From JANOYJ01 sp963792485 (GTDB lineage: Bacteria; Pseudomonadota; Alphaproteobacteria; Rhizobiales; Rhizobiaceae), in contig CAWBWL010000001.1 in the NCBI GenBank assembly GCA_963792485.1, positions 372,001 to 436,000 on the forward strand: 64,000 nucleotides of DNA. The letters are read 5' to 3'. Below are positions 8,212-16,354 of this stretch, in pieces. Position numbers and translations under genes: made by a program. The notes under the pieces are model-generated. The model did no database searches and was not told where the DNA came from. It saw only the letters and a list, made by a program, of their open reading frames with translations. The first letter of the stretch is position 1, and each line of letters starts with the position of its first letter.

Positions 8212-9468
8212 ATTGAGTCGAAGAAATCCGAATTGCCTTTGGTCTGCTTCAGCTTGTCAATCAGGAATTCGATCGCGTCAGTCGTGCCCATGGGTGCTAG
8301 AATGCGGCGCAAAACGTAAATTTTCTGCAGATCCTGTTTCAGAATCAACAAGTCTTCCTTGCGAGTCCCGGACTTCAATATGTCCATGGACGGGAAGATC
8401 CGCTTGTCGGCGACTTTGCGGTCAAGCACGATTTCCGAATTGCCCGTGCCCTTGAACTCCTCGAAAATCACTTCGTCCATGCGGCTTCCGGTATCAATCA
8501 ACGCGGTCGCGATAATGGTGAGCGAGCCGCCCTCTTCAATATTGCGCGCCGCGCCAAAGAAACGCTTCGGCCGCTGCAGGGCATTGGCATCGACGCCGCC
8601 CGTCAAAACCTTGCCGGATGACGGCACGACCGTATTGTAGGCGCGGCCAAGCCGGGTGATCGAATCGAGCAGGATCACCACGTCGCGGCCATGTTCGACA
8701 AGCCGCTTGGCCTTCTCAATCACCATTTCGGCGACTTGAACATGCCGCTGCGCCGGTTCGTCAAACGTCGAGGAGACCACTTCGCCCTTCACCGAGCGCT
8801 GCATATCAGTCACTTCCTCAGGCCGCTCGTCGATCAACAGCACGATCAGGAAGCATTCCGGATGATTGGCCGTGATGGAATGGGCGATGTTCTGCAGAGA
8901 GCACGGTTTTACCAGTGCGTGGCGGCGCCACGATCAGTCCGCGCTGGCCCTTGCCGAGCGGCGCTACCAGATCAATCACCCGGGCCGACAGGTCTTTGGT
9001 GGTCGGGTTTTCGATTTCCATCTTCAACCGCTCATTCGGGTAGAGCGGGGTCAGATTGTCAAAATGCGTCTTGTGCTTGATCTTTTCGGGATCTTCGAAA
9101 TTGATCGTGTTGACCTTGAGCAGCGCAAAATACCGCTCGCCCTCTTTCGGGCCGCGAATAGGGCCCTCAACCGTATCGCCGGTCTTCAGCGAAAAGCGCC
9201 GGATCTGCGAGGGCGAGATATAAATATCGTCGGGACCCGGCAGATAGTTCACATTGGCTGAGCGCAGAAAGCCGAAGCCGTCCATCAAAACTTCGACAAC
9301 GCCTTCGCCGATAATCTCGACTTCCTGGCTGGCAAGCGCCTTCAATATGGCAAACATCAGCTCCTGCTTGCGCATGGTCGAGGCGTTCTCGACTTCGAGC
9401 GATTCGGCAAAAGTGAGCAGATCGGTCGGGCTTTTGCTCTTGAGGGCTTGGAGTTTCATTTCCTGCAT
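8202..9468 (-). pseudogene. rho: Transcription termination factor Rho, broken by one extra base
   Basis: Rho is the hexameric RNA helicase that ends transcription. The N-terminal part (from 9468) has the helical Rho_N domain, the cold-shock RNA-binding fold and Walker A APPRTGKT. It goes out of frame right after GKTVL. A second frame (to 8202) resumes with LLIDERPEEVTDMQRS, Walker B VVILLDS and the family end FFDSMNT. Removing one A at about 8898 (+ strand CTGCAG-A-GAGCAC) restores LLQNIAHSIT and a 421-residue protein of normal length. Everything else is intact, so a sequencing or assembly error is more likely than true loss. Flanking genes are mnmE and hemJ. Confidence 0.9.
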
Positions 9469-9649
9469 CGGTGCGGAACTCTTCGGTGGGAGATAAGATC
9501 GGGGGAGGGCGTGGGCAACACAACAGAACTGCCGAATCGGCTGCGGGTGTGTGTCATGCCTGTATGAAGATGAGGCGTCTTAATCCTTGCGGGCCTTCAG
9601 GGCAAGCGGCAATTTTTCCCAAATCTTGCCAAAGTAAATGCACGCTAAA

Positions 9650-10159
9650 TCAAAACGGTTTCACAATTACAAGAATGACAATGCCGATCATCAACACGGT
9701 CGGAACCTCATTCATCATCCGCCAGTGCCGCGCCGGCTTGTCATTGCGGTCCTCGGCAAACAGCCGCACGGCCTTGGAGAAATGGCCATGCGTGGCCGAC
9801 ATCAGGATAACGAGTGCGATCTTCACATGCAGCCACGCACCGGAGAACTGAAATCCCCTCCAGGCAAGCCAAAGCCCAACGACCCATGTCACCATCATGG
9901 CCGGATTGATGATCACACGCAGCAGCCGTCCCTCCATCACCTTGAACGTTTCCGACTGCGCAGAACCCTTCTCAGCGTTGCAGTGATACACAAACAGCCG
10001 CGGCAGATAGAGCATCCCCGCCATCCAGGAAATGACGGCAATCACGTGCAGCGCCTTCAGCCATGGGTATAGCGTTACGGGGTCCAACGCGAACAGCACG
10101 GCCGTCATGCCCGCAAGCACCAGAAGGGCGACAGTGGCGCGTGCAAACGGCGTTTTCAT
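9650..10159 (-). CDS. hemJ: Protoporphyrinogen oxidase HemJ
   Basis: HemJ is the membrane protoporphyrinogen IX oxidase used by many proteobacteria in place of HemG or HemY. The 169-residue protein has four hydrophobic helices and the conserved LKALHVIAVISWMAGMLYLPRLFVYH region with its histidines. It overlaps hemE by four bases (ATGA), so two haem steps share one transcript. The 181-bp gap between it and rho shows no other gene; it should hold the rho leader and promoter. Confidence 0.92.
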   Translation of the reverse strand: MKTPFARATVALLVLAGMTAVLFALDPVTLYPWLKALHVIAVISWMAGMLYLPRLFVYHCNAEKGSAQSETFKVMEGRLLRVIINPAMMVTWVVGLWLAWRGFQFSGAWLHVKIALVILMSATHGHFSKAVRLFAEDRNDKPARHWRMMNEVPTVLMIGIVILVIVKPF

Positions 10160-11175
10160 CCCCGTCGCACCCTTTCGACCAGTCTCTCCACATGTGCGAT
10201 GGGCGCTTCAGGCGTGATCCCATGGCCAAGATTGAAAATCAGCGGCCCGGTGCCAAGCTCGTCCAATATGTGCGCCACGCCCTCATCCAGCGCTGCCCCG
10301 CCTGCCACAACGCGCAGCGGATCAAGATTTCCCTGGACCGGCCCCTCGGTCTGCAACATGCGCGCAGCGCTCAGCGGCATCGCCCAATCCAGTCCAAGAC
10401 AATCAACCCCCGTGTCTTCGCGGTAAGTCTCATAAAACCAAGCCGCGCCTTTTGGAAATCCAATGATCCGCGCGTCCGGGATGGCCGCGCGAACACGGTC
10501 AACCATCCGCTTCACCGGCTGAACACAGGCGCGCGCAAACATGGCTTCATCAAGCACACCTGACCAGGAATCAAAAATCTGCACCGCATGGGCGCCAGCC
10601 TTCAGCTGCTCGATGAGATAATCCGCCGAAACATCCGCCAGCAAAGCCAGGAGATGATCGAACGCCTCAGGATAGCGATAAGCAAACAGCCGCGCAGGGG
10701 CCTGGTCTGGCGTCCCGTGGCCGGCAATCATGTAGGTCGCCACCGTCCAGGGCGCGCCGCAAAAGCCGAGCAGAGCTGTTTCCGGCGCAAGCTCAGCCCG
10801 CACGCGCCGCACCGTCTCATAGACCGGCGCGAGATTCACGTGAAACTTTTCGCTCGAAAGCCCCTTAACTTCCTCAGCCATAATCGGGCTCAAGACCGGA
10901 CCCTGCCCTTCGAGGAAGGTCAGCGCCCGGCCAAGAGCATGGGGAACCACCAGAATGTCGCAAAACAGGATCGCTGCATCAAAGCCAAACCGCCGGATCG
11001 GCTGCAGCGTCACCTCCGCCGCGAGTTCCGGCGTGTAACACAGATCGAGAAAGGTCCCGGCCTTCTGGCGGACCTGTCTGTACTCAGGCAGATAGCGCCC
11101 GGCCTGACGCATCATCCAAAGCGGCGGCGGGTAGATCGTCTCGCCACTCAGCACTTTTAGAATATTGGGCGTCAT
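10156..11175 (-). CDS. hemE: Uroporphyrinogen decarboxylase
   Basis: HemE converts uroporphyrinogen III to coproporphyrinogen III in haem synthesis. The 339-residue product has the signature PPLWMMRQAGRYLPEYR near residue 20 and the second signature GFCGAPWTVATYM. Its upstream gap is the predicted replication origin, matching the hemE-next-to-oriC layout known from Caulobacter and several rhizobia. A degenerate parS (10832-10847) lies within its coding sequence. Confidence 0.97.
   Translation of the reverse strand: MTPNILKVLSGETIYPPPLWMMRQAGRYLPEYRQVRQKAGTFLDLCYTPELAAEVTLQPIRRFGFDAAILFCDILVVPHALGRALTFLEGQGPVLSPIMAEEVKGLSSEKFHVNLAPVYETVRRVRAELAPETALLGFCGAPWTVATYMIAGHGTPDQAPARLFAYRYPEAFDHLLALLADVSADYLIEQLKAGAHAVQIFDSWSGVLDEAMFARACVQPVKRMVDRVRAAIPDARIIGFPKGAAWFYETYREDTGVDCLGLDWAMPLSAARMLQTEGPVQGNLDPLRVVAGGAALDEGVAHILDELGTGPLIFNLGHGITPEAPIAHVERLVERVRRG
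10832..10847. other. parS-like site inside hemE
   Basis: AGATTCACGTGAAACT keeps 13 of 14 core bases of the parS palindrome (GTTTCACGTGAAAC) but has further changes at both outer positions. It is probably a weaker ParB site. Confidence 0.6.
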
Positions 11176-11431
11176 AAACAGGCTTTTCCACTATCTGCCA
11201 AAAAATCCTGAAAGGAATTTTCTGCTCTTTTGATTCTTAGAGTCTGTGGGAATCGGGGATAGGCCATTACCCACTGCTTGTCCAAGATGGCGTTTTGTCC
11301 CGTCAAACAAGGGAAAAGTTTTCCAGAGAGTTTTTTCTGCCAAAAACAAATGCAAAAGCAAATGCTTATTCGGTTCACCGCCTTGCAGCAATTGTGGACG
11401 GCCTGTGCGCAAAACTGATTCCTCCCCGCAG

Positions 11432-11446
11432 TTAAGGACTTGTTAA
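11432..11446. promoter_or_regulatory. CtrA-binding site in the origin
   Basis: TTAA-GGACTTG-TTAA is a perfect TTAA-N7-TTAA match. In Caulobacter, CtrA bound at such sites in the origin represses replication initiation. A GATTC methylation site lies 11 bp away at 11417. Confidence 0.75.
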
Positions 11447-11471
11447 CAACAATGCCCTGCGCCTTGCTGGC

Positions 11472-11548
11472 TGTGGAAAAATCCACCCTTTCCCCACAGC
11501 CGCATCCGCCGCTGGCGTCCCGGGCACCTTTGTCCACACTTGCCCACA
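11472..11548. promoter_or_regulatory. DnaA-box-like cluster
   Basis: Four sequences related to TTATCCACA lie within 77 bp: TGTGGAAAA at 11472-11480 and TTGTCCACA at 11530-11538 (one mismatch each), and TTCCCCACA at 11490-11498 and TTGCCCACA at 11540-11548 (two mismatches each). Weaker copies lie at 11245-11253 and 11393-11401. Confidence 0.65.
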
Positions 11549-11625
11549 GCCCCGTTGAATTGCGCCACGCAGCCAAGACCGCATCTGGAATTTGCGTTCA
11601 CCCGAAAATCTGGCAAAAGCAAAAC

Positions 11626-12219
11626 ATGTCTCTGATCCTTGCCTCAAAAAGCCCGTTCCGCGCGCTGATCTTGAAAAATGCCGGCATTGCCTTCCGCACG
11701 GAGCCTGCCAATATCGACGAGCGCACGGTCGAAGCGCCGCTGTTCAACTCTGGCGCAACGCCGGAAGATGTCGCGCAGATTCTTGCCGAGGCAAAAGCGG
11801 TGGGTGTCAGCGAACGCTTTCCGCAAGAGCTGGTTCTGGGCTCAGACCAGACGCTGTCGCTGGATGACGAAGTGTTCCACAAGCCGCGCGACATGGAGGA
11901 AGCCCGCCGTCATTTGCTGCGCCTTTCAGGGCGCACACACCAATTGAACAGTGCCATGGCGCTGGCGAAAAATGGACAAACGCTGTGGCGGCATGTGTCG
12001 GTCGCGCGTCTGACGATGCGCGCCCTCTCACCGCAATTCATCGGCCGTCATTTGGCTGCGGTCGGCGAGGCGGCTTTGCAGAGCGTCGGCGCCTATCAAT
12101 ATGAGGGGCTTGGCATCCAGCTTTTCGACAGCATTGAGGGCGATTATTTTACCATTGTCGGTCTGCCCATCCTGCCGCTCCTGCATGAATTGAGACGCAC
12201 GGGTGAACTCAATGGTTAA
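11626..12219 (+). CDS. maf: Maf-family nucleotide pyrophosphatase
   Basis: Maf proteins hydrolyse non-canonical or modified nucleoside triphosphates. The 197-residue product starts MSLILASKSPFRA, with the ASKSPFR substrate-binding motif. It has LGSDQTL, the motif variant typical of the YceF-type (7-methyl-GTP) subgroup rather than the YhdE GADT form. I chose the ATG at 11626; an in-frame extension to 11440 would read through the predicted origin. It is the first rightward gene after the origin and overlaps aroE by eight bases. Confidence 0.9.
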   Translation: MSLILASKSPFRALILKNAGIAFRTEPANIDERTVEAPLFNSGATPEDVAQILAEAKAVGVSERFPQELVLGSDQTLSLDDEVFHKPRDMEEARRHLLRLSGRTHQLNSAMALAKNGQTLWRHVSVARLTMRALSPQFIGRHLAAVGEAALQSVGAYQYEGLGIQLFDSIEGDYFTIVGLPILPLLHELRRTGELNG

Positions 12220-13045
12220 GCGCGCTTTTGTGATCGGCGACCCGATCAGCCATTCCCGCTCGCCTCTGATCCATACCCATTGGCTGCGTGAATATGGAAT
12301 TGCAGGAAGCTATGAAGCGATTCACGTGAAACAGGATGAGCTGGCGCAGTTTCTGGCCTCGCTCGTTTCCGAGGACTTCGCCGGCGGCAATGTCACCATT
12401 CCGCACAAAGAAGCTGCACTTGCTTTGGTCCCTCAGCATGATGCCGTCGCCGCGGAGATTGGCGCGGCAAACACGCTCTGGATCGAGGGCGGTAAGTTGA
12501 GGGCAACAAACACCGATTCCTTCGGCTTTGCCCAAAACCTGGATGAGTATGCTTTTGGCTGGGACAACGGTAAAACTGCACTTGTGCTCGGAGCGGGCGG
12601 CGCGGCGCGCGCCATCATACATGCGCTGCTGTCTCGGGGCTTCACCGATATCCGTATCGCAAACCGCACGGCAGCGCGCGCTCAGGACATCGCTGAACGC
12701 TTCGGCTCCAAGGTTAGCGCCCATGCCTTCCCGGACCTTGATCTCCTGGCGTCAGATGCCGACTTGGTCGTGAATACGACATCGCTCGGCATGGGAGGCG
12801 CGGGAGAAATCCGCCTCGATATGAAAGCGCTGCGCCGCGATGCAATTGTCACCGACATCGTTTACGTGCCGCTGATCACGCCATTGCTTGCAGCCGCGCA
12901 AGATGCCAGCCTGAAAACCGTCGACGGCCTCGGCATGCTTCTGCATCAGGCCCGGCCCGGCTTTGAAAAATGGTTCGGCGTCTTGCCGCAAGTAACTCCC
13001 GCGCTGCGCAATCTCATCATCCGCAACATGGAAGGCGACAGGTGA
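12212..13045 (+). CDS. aroE: Shikimate dehydrogenase
   Basis: AroE reduces 3-dehydroshikimate to shikimate with NADPH in aromatic amino-acid synthesis. The 277-residue protein has the shikimate-binding SHSRSPLIH motif near residue 14, the catalytic lysine in VTIPHKE, and the nucleotide-binding GAGGAARAI. Either the ATG at 12212 or a GTG at 12203 could be the start. It overlaps maf at one end and coaE at the other (GTGA), so maf-aroE-coaE is one operon. A parS-like site at 12318 is read within it. Confidence 0.95.
   Translation: MVKRAFVIGDPISHSRSPLIHTHWLREYGIAGSYEAIHVKQDELAQFLASLVSEDFAGGNVTIPHKEAALALVPQHDAVAAEIGAANTLWIEGGKLRATNTDSFGFAQNLDEYAFGWDNGKTALVLGAGGAARAIIHALLSRGFTDIRIANRTAARAQDIAERFGSKVSAHAFPDLDLLASDADLVVNTTSLGMGGAGEIRLDMKALRRDAIVTDIVYVPLITPLLAAAQDASLKTVDGLGMLLHQARPGFEKWFGVLPQVTPALRNLIIRNMEGDR
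12318..12333. other. parS-like site inside aroE
   Basis: CGATTCACGTGAAACA has one mismatch in the 14-bp core and one at the outer edge. Its reverse complement reads TGTTTCACGTGAATCG, nearly the same as the two sites at 6794 and 6829. It is the only parS-like copy right of the predicted origin. Confidence 0.7.
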
Positions 13046-13623
13046 TCAAACTCGGCCTTACCGGCTCCATCGGCATGGGCAAATCCGTCACCGCCCAAAT
13101 GTTCCGCGACGAAGGCATTCCCGTGCACGATGCTGACGCAACCGTCCACGCGCTGTATGCCGGTCGCGCAGTGCCGCTGATTGAAGCGGCCTTTCCGGGA
13201 ACGGTCATTGACGGCGCAGTGAACCGCGCGGCGCTGTCCGCACATGTGCTGGACAATCCCGAAGCGATGACGCGGCTTGAAGCCATTGTCCACCCGCTGG
13301 TCAGGCAGGAGGAGGAAGCCTTCCTCGTGCGCGCTCAAACGGAGGGCGCACGACTCGCCGTTCTTGATATTCCGCTCCTCTTCGAAACCGGCGCCGGGAC
13401 CCGCTTTGACAAGGTTCTGGTCGTGACCGCTGATCCGGATGTGCAACGCGCCCGGGTGCTTGCGCGGCCAGGCATGAGCGAGGAAAAGTTCCGTGCCATC
13501 CTCGCCCGTCAGACTCCCGACACTGAAAAGCGCCGCCGCGCCGATTATGTGATTAACACCGGTCTCGGGCTGGACTTTGCCCGCGGCGAGGTTCGTAAGA
13601 TCATCACCCGACTCACAGGCTAG
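13042..13623 (+). CDS. coaE: Dephospho-CoA kinase
   Basis: CoaE phosphorylates dephospho-CoA, the last step of coenzyme A synthesis. The 193-residue protein begins VIKLGLTGSIGMGKS, with its P-loop at the extreme N-terminus as usual in the family. I chose the GTG at 13042, overlapping the aroE stop as GTGA. The ATG at 12970 would add 24 residues ahead of the conserved N-terminus. Confidence 0.94.
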   Translation: MIKLGLTGSIGMGKSVTAQMFRDEGIPVHDADATVHALYAGRAVPLIEAAFPGTVIDGAVNRAALSAHVLDNPEAMTRLEAIVHPLVRQEEEAFLVRAQTEGARLAVLDIPLLFETGAGTRFDKVLVVTADPDVQRARVLARPGMSEEKFRAILARQTPDTEKRRRADYVINTGLGLDFARGEVRKIITRLTG

Positions 13624-13632
13624 CGAACCGGC

Positions 13633-14343
13633 ATGCGCGAAATCATTTTTGACACCGAGACCACCGGCCTGGACAAATCATCCGACCGCGTTATCGAAAT
13701 CGGCGCTGTCGAACTCGCCAACCGCTTCCTCACCGGCAAGCGGTTTCATGTGTTCATCAATCCGCAGGGCAAACAGGTGCATCCCGATGCCGAGAAAGTG
13801 CATGGCATCTCCAATGCGCAACTCCTGGACAAGCCAGTCTTTGCCGATATCGTTGATGACTTCCTGAATTTTATTGATGGCGCCAAGCTCGTTGCGCACA
13901 ACGCCTCATTCGACACCGATTTCATCAATGCGGAATTCGCCCGGCTCGAATTGCCGCTTGTCGAACCCTCCATTGTGGTTGACACATTGCAACTCGCGCG
14001 CCGCAAACATCCAATGGGGCCAAACTCACTCGATGGCCTGTGCAAACGCTACAACATCGACAATTCGCACCGCACTCTGCACGGTGCGCTCCTTGACGCT
14101 GAACTCCTGGCCGAAGTTTATTTGGAGCTGACTGGCAGCCGCCAGGCGGCGCTCGGCTTTGGCGGCGCATCGGAAAGTTCTGACGGCGGCGCCGCTGCCC
14201 GGCAGAAGGCGTCACGGATCGGTCCGAGGCCTGAGCCTCTGCCGCCCCGCCTGACCGAGGCCGAAATTGCTGCCCATGGCGTAATGGTTGCCAAGCTCGG
14301 CAACGCTGCGCTCTGGCTCAAACAAGCGCCCTTTCAACAATAA
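13633..14343 (+). CDS. dnaQ: DNA polymerase III epsilon subunit
   Basis: DnaQ is the 3'-5' proofreading exonuclease of the replicative polymerase. The 236-residue protein has ExoI FDTETTGLD near residue 6, ExoII VAHNASFDTDF and ExoIII HGALLDAELLA. A proline-rich C-terminal tail probably contacts the polymerase subunit. It follows coaE by nine bases and ends at a strong terminator. Confidence 0.95.
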   Translation: MREIIFDTETTGLDKSSDRVIEIGAVELANRFLTGKRFHVFINPQGKQVHPDAEKVHGISNAQLLDKPVFADIVDDFLNFIDGAKLVAHNASFDTDFINAEFARLELPLVEPSIVVDTLQLARRKHPMGPNSLDGLCKRYNIDNSHRTLHGALLDAELLAEVYLELTGSRQAALGFGGASESSDGGAAARQKASRIGPRPEPLPPRLTEAEIAAHGVMVAKLGNAALWLKQAPFQQ

Positions 14344-14344
14344 A

Positions 14345-14370
14345 AAGCCCGGCGCTAGGCCGGGCTTCAA
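14345..14370. terminator. Bidirectional terminator between dnaQ and secB
   Basis: A perfect 9-bp stem (AAGCCCGGC, loop GCTAG, GCCGGGCTT) is flanked by A residues on the left and by TTCAAAA on the right, so it could stop transcripts from both convergent genes. Confidence 0.8.
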
Positions 14371-14389
14371 AATGACTGCGGATTTGATC

Positions 14390-14881
14390 TCAGCTCGCTT
14401 GAACCTTGGCCTTTGCCTGTTCTTCGGCGAGGCGCTGCTGGAACATGCCGGCAAAATCGATGGGGTCGATCATCAAGGGCGGGAAGCCGCCATTGCGCGA
14501 GGCGTCGGCCACAATCTGGCGGGCGAACGGAAAGAGCAGACGCGGGCATTCAATGAAGAGAAGCGGCAGCACATGCTCCTTCGGAAAGCCAGTGATGCGG
14601 AACACACCGCCATAGGTGAGCTCAATATTGAACAGCACGGTTTTGTCGACGCCGGCTTTGCATTCCAGCGTCAGATTGACGTCGAAATCGGTCTCGGACA
14701 GCGGATTGGCGTTGACGTTGACATTCACATTGATGGCCGGAGCCTTGTCGCGCGCCTGCAGCGACATCGGCGCGCCGGGGCTCTCGAACGACAGATCCTT
14801 CACATATTGAATGAGCACATTCAGGTTTGGCGCCACCCCGTTGCCGGTTGCCGCTGCGGGTGACTTGTCTTCTTCGGCCAT
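14390..14881 (-). CDS. secB: Protein-export chaperone SecB
   Basis: SecB keeps preproteins unfolded and delivers them to SecA. The 163-residue length is typical. The core includes LNVLIQYVKDLSFESPGAP near the N-terminus, the beta segment INVNVNVNANPLSETDFDV and the C-terminal DPIDFAGMFQQR that contacts SecA. It is a single gene converging on dnaQ. Confidence 0.96.
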   Translation of the reverse strand: MAEEDKSPAAATGNGVAPNLNVLIQYVKDLSFESPGAPMSLQARDKAPAINVNVNVNANPLSETDFDVNLTLECKAGVDKTVLFNIELTYGGVFRITGFPKEHVLPLLFIECPRLLFPFARQIVADASRNGGFPPLMIDPIDFAGMFQQRLAEEQAKAKVQAS

Positions 14882-14984
14882 GCCAAATTCCTCTGGAAAT
14901 CATCCCTTGTGCAAGGGAAAGGGTCAAAAACGTGCCGCTCGCTAGCATGAAGCCAAAACCCGTGCAAGGCGAGGCATTTGCGCC

Positions 14985-15482
14985 TCAATGCAGTGTTTTG
15001 TTAGCGTCCTTGCCAGAAGACCACGGGGAATTCGGATCAGGTTCGCGGCGAAACTCGTCCTCGTCCAGATCGACAACGCTATCCCGCGCGCCGCTTCGGC
15101 CTTGCGGCGCAGCGCCGAAACTTTCAACTTTCACACGGCTCGACAGGAATTTCCAAACCCGGTCGCGCACCTGCGGGATAAACAACAGCAGGCCGAGTGT
15201 GTCAGTCACAAATCCCGGTGTCAGCAGCAAAAAGCCCGCCAGCAGGATCATCACCCCCTGCACCAACTCTTTTCCGGGCACTTTTTGTGCGGCGAGTTCC
15301 TTTTGAATGCGTGCCAGCGCCGCAAATCCCTGCCAGCGCAACAGGATAGTCCCCGCTATCGCGGTCAAAATGACAAGAGCGATGGTTGGCAAGACGCCAA
15401 TCTGGCTGCCGATGAGAACAAACACCGCAATTTCCGTGAGCGGCACAATCAAAAACAACAATGGGATAAAGCGGAACGGCAA
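14985..15482 (-). CDS. fxsA: FxsA-family membrane protein
   Basis: FxsA is a small inner-membrane protein that in E. coli relieves exclusion of phage T7 by the F plasmid; its normal role is unclear. The 165-residue product has a hydrophobic N-terminus with segments FIPLLFLIVPLTEIAVFVLIG, VLPTIALVILTAIAGTIL and MILLAGFLLLTPGFVTDTLG, then an acidic cytosolic tail. It is divergent from the Tim44-like gene across a 160-bp gap that should carry both promoters. Confidence 0.9.
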   Translation of the reverse strand: MPFRFIPLLFLIVPLTEIAVFVLIGSQIGVLPTIALVILTAIAGTILLRWQGFAALARIQKELAAQKVPGKELVQGVMILLAGFLLLTPGFVTDTLGLLLFIPQVRDRVWKFLSSRVKVESFGAAPQGRSGARDSVVDLDEDEFRREPDPNSPWSSGKDANKTLH

Positions 15483-15643
15483 AATGCGGACTTTCTTGTT
15501 GGGCAGGAATGGGCGTCGTGCCCATATAGAGATTGTTGCGCCGAATTTGAATGATGCGCGGCCTCAGACTATATCTCATCCAGGAATCCGGCTAAGCGCA
15601 GAACAACAGGTTTAAGCTGAAAGTCTCGATCAAAGGCGGCAAG

Positions 15644-16351
15644 ATGCAGTTTCTCGATTTTGGTACTCTCTTTTTCATCGTTGCGGCGGTCTTCGTGCTG
15701 ATGCAGCTGCGCAGTGTGCTGGGTAAACGCACCGGCACTGAAAAGCCGCCATTCAATCCCTATGCCCAGCGCAGCGCCAAAGAGCCCGCCAAGGACGCCG
15801 ATGGCAAGCCGCTTGGCAATGTCGTCTCGCTGCCGGTCCGCAAAGGCGATAATGTCATCGACTATACAGCAATCGACGCTTTGTCGGTTCCTGGGTCCTC
15901 TGTAAACAAGGGCTTGCGATCCGTGCGCCAGAGCGATCCGTCCTTTGATCCGGCAGAGTTCCTGAACGGCGCGAAAATCGCTTATGAAATGATCGTGACC
16001 GCTTTTGCCGAAGGTGACCGCAAGACGCTGCGGGGCTTGCTGGCAAAGGATGTGTTTGACGGATTTGAGTCCGCGATCGCTGAGCGCGAGAAGCGTGGCG
16101 AAAAAATGCAATCCTCTTTCGTCGGTATCAACAAGATCGACTTTGCTGATGCTGACGTGAAAAACAGCGAGGCGCACCTCACTTTGCGCATTGTCAGCCA
16201 GCTGATCTCGGCGACGCTCGACAAGGACGGCAAAGTTGTTGACGGCGACCCGGACACAGTCAGCGACGTCAAGGATGTATGGACCTTTGCGCGGGATCTG
16301 CGCTCGAAAGATCCCAACTGGAAGCTCGCCGCCACTGAAGCTGAAGAGTGA
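15644..16351 (+). CDS. Tim44-like domain protein
   Basis: The 235-residue product has a single N-terminal membrane helix (LFFIVAAVFVLMQLRSVL), a proline-rich linker and a Tim44-like domain from about residue 100. Its bacterial homologues (TimA) are inner-membrane proteins related to the mitochondrial import motor subunit. It lies three bases ahead of mltA, so the two are probably co-expressed. This pairing beside fxsA and secB is common in rhizobia. Confidence 0.88.
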   Translation: MQFLDFGTLFFIVAAVFVLMQLRSVLGKRTGTEKPPFNPYAQRSAKEPAKDADGKPLGNVVSLPVRKGDNVIDYTAIDALSVPGSSVNKGLRSVRQSDPSFDPAEFLNGAKIAYEMIVTAFAEGDRKTLRGLLAKDVFDGFESAIAEREKRGEKMQSSFVGINKIDFADADVKNSEAHLTLRIVSQLISATLDKDGKVVDGDPDTVSDVKDVWTFARDLRSKDPNWKLAATEAEE

Positions 16352-16354
16352 TCC

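Larger units (their letters stand above)
11176..11625. other. oriC: Predicted chromosome replication origin (oriC)
   Basis: This 450-bp gap between hemE and maf has no credible gene. It contains A/T-rich tracts (11183-11240 and 11310-11375), several DnaA-box-like sequences, a perfect CtrA site and three GANTC methylation sites (11232, 11240, 11417). Genes on the left run leftward and those on the right run rightward, as expected for leading-strand coding away from an origin. The parAB genes and parS sites lie within 9 kb. The ppsR (DUF299) gene that often lies between hemE and maf is absent here. The evidence is composite and no replication assay can be inferred. Confidence 0.8.
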
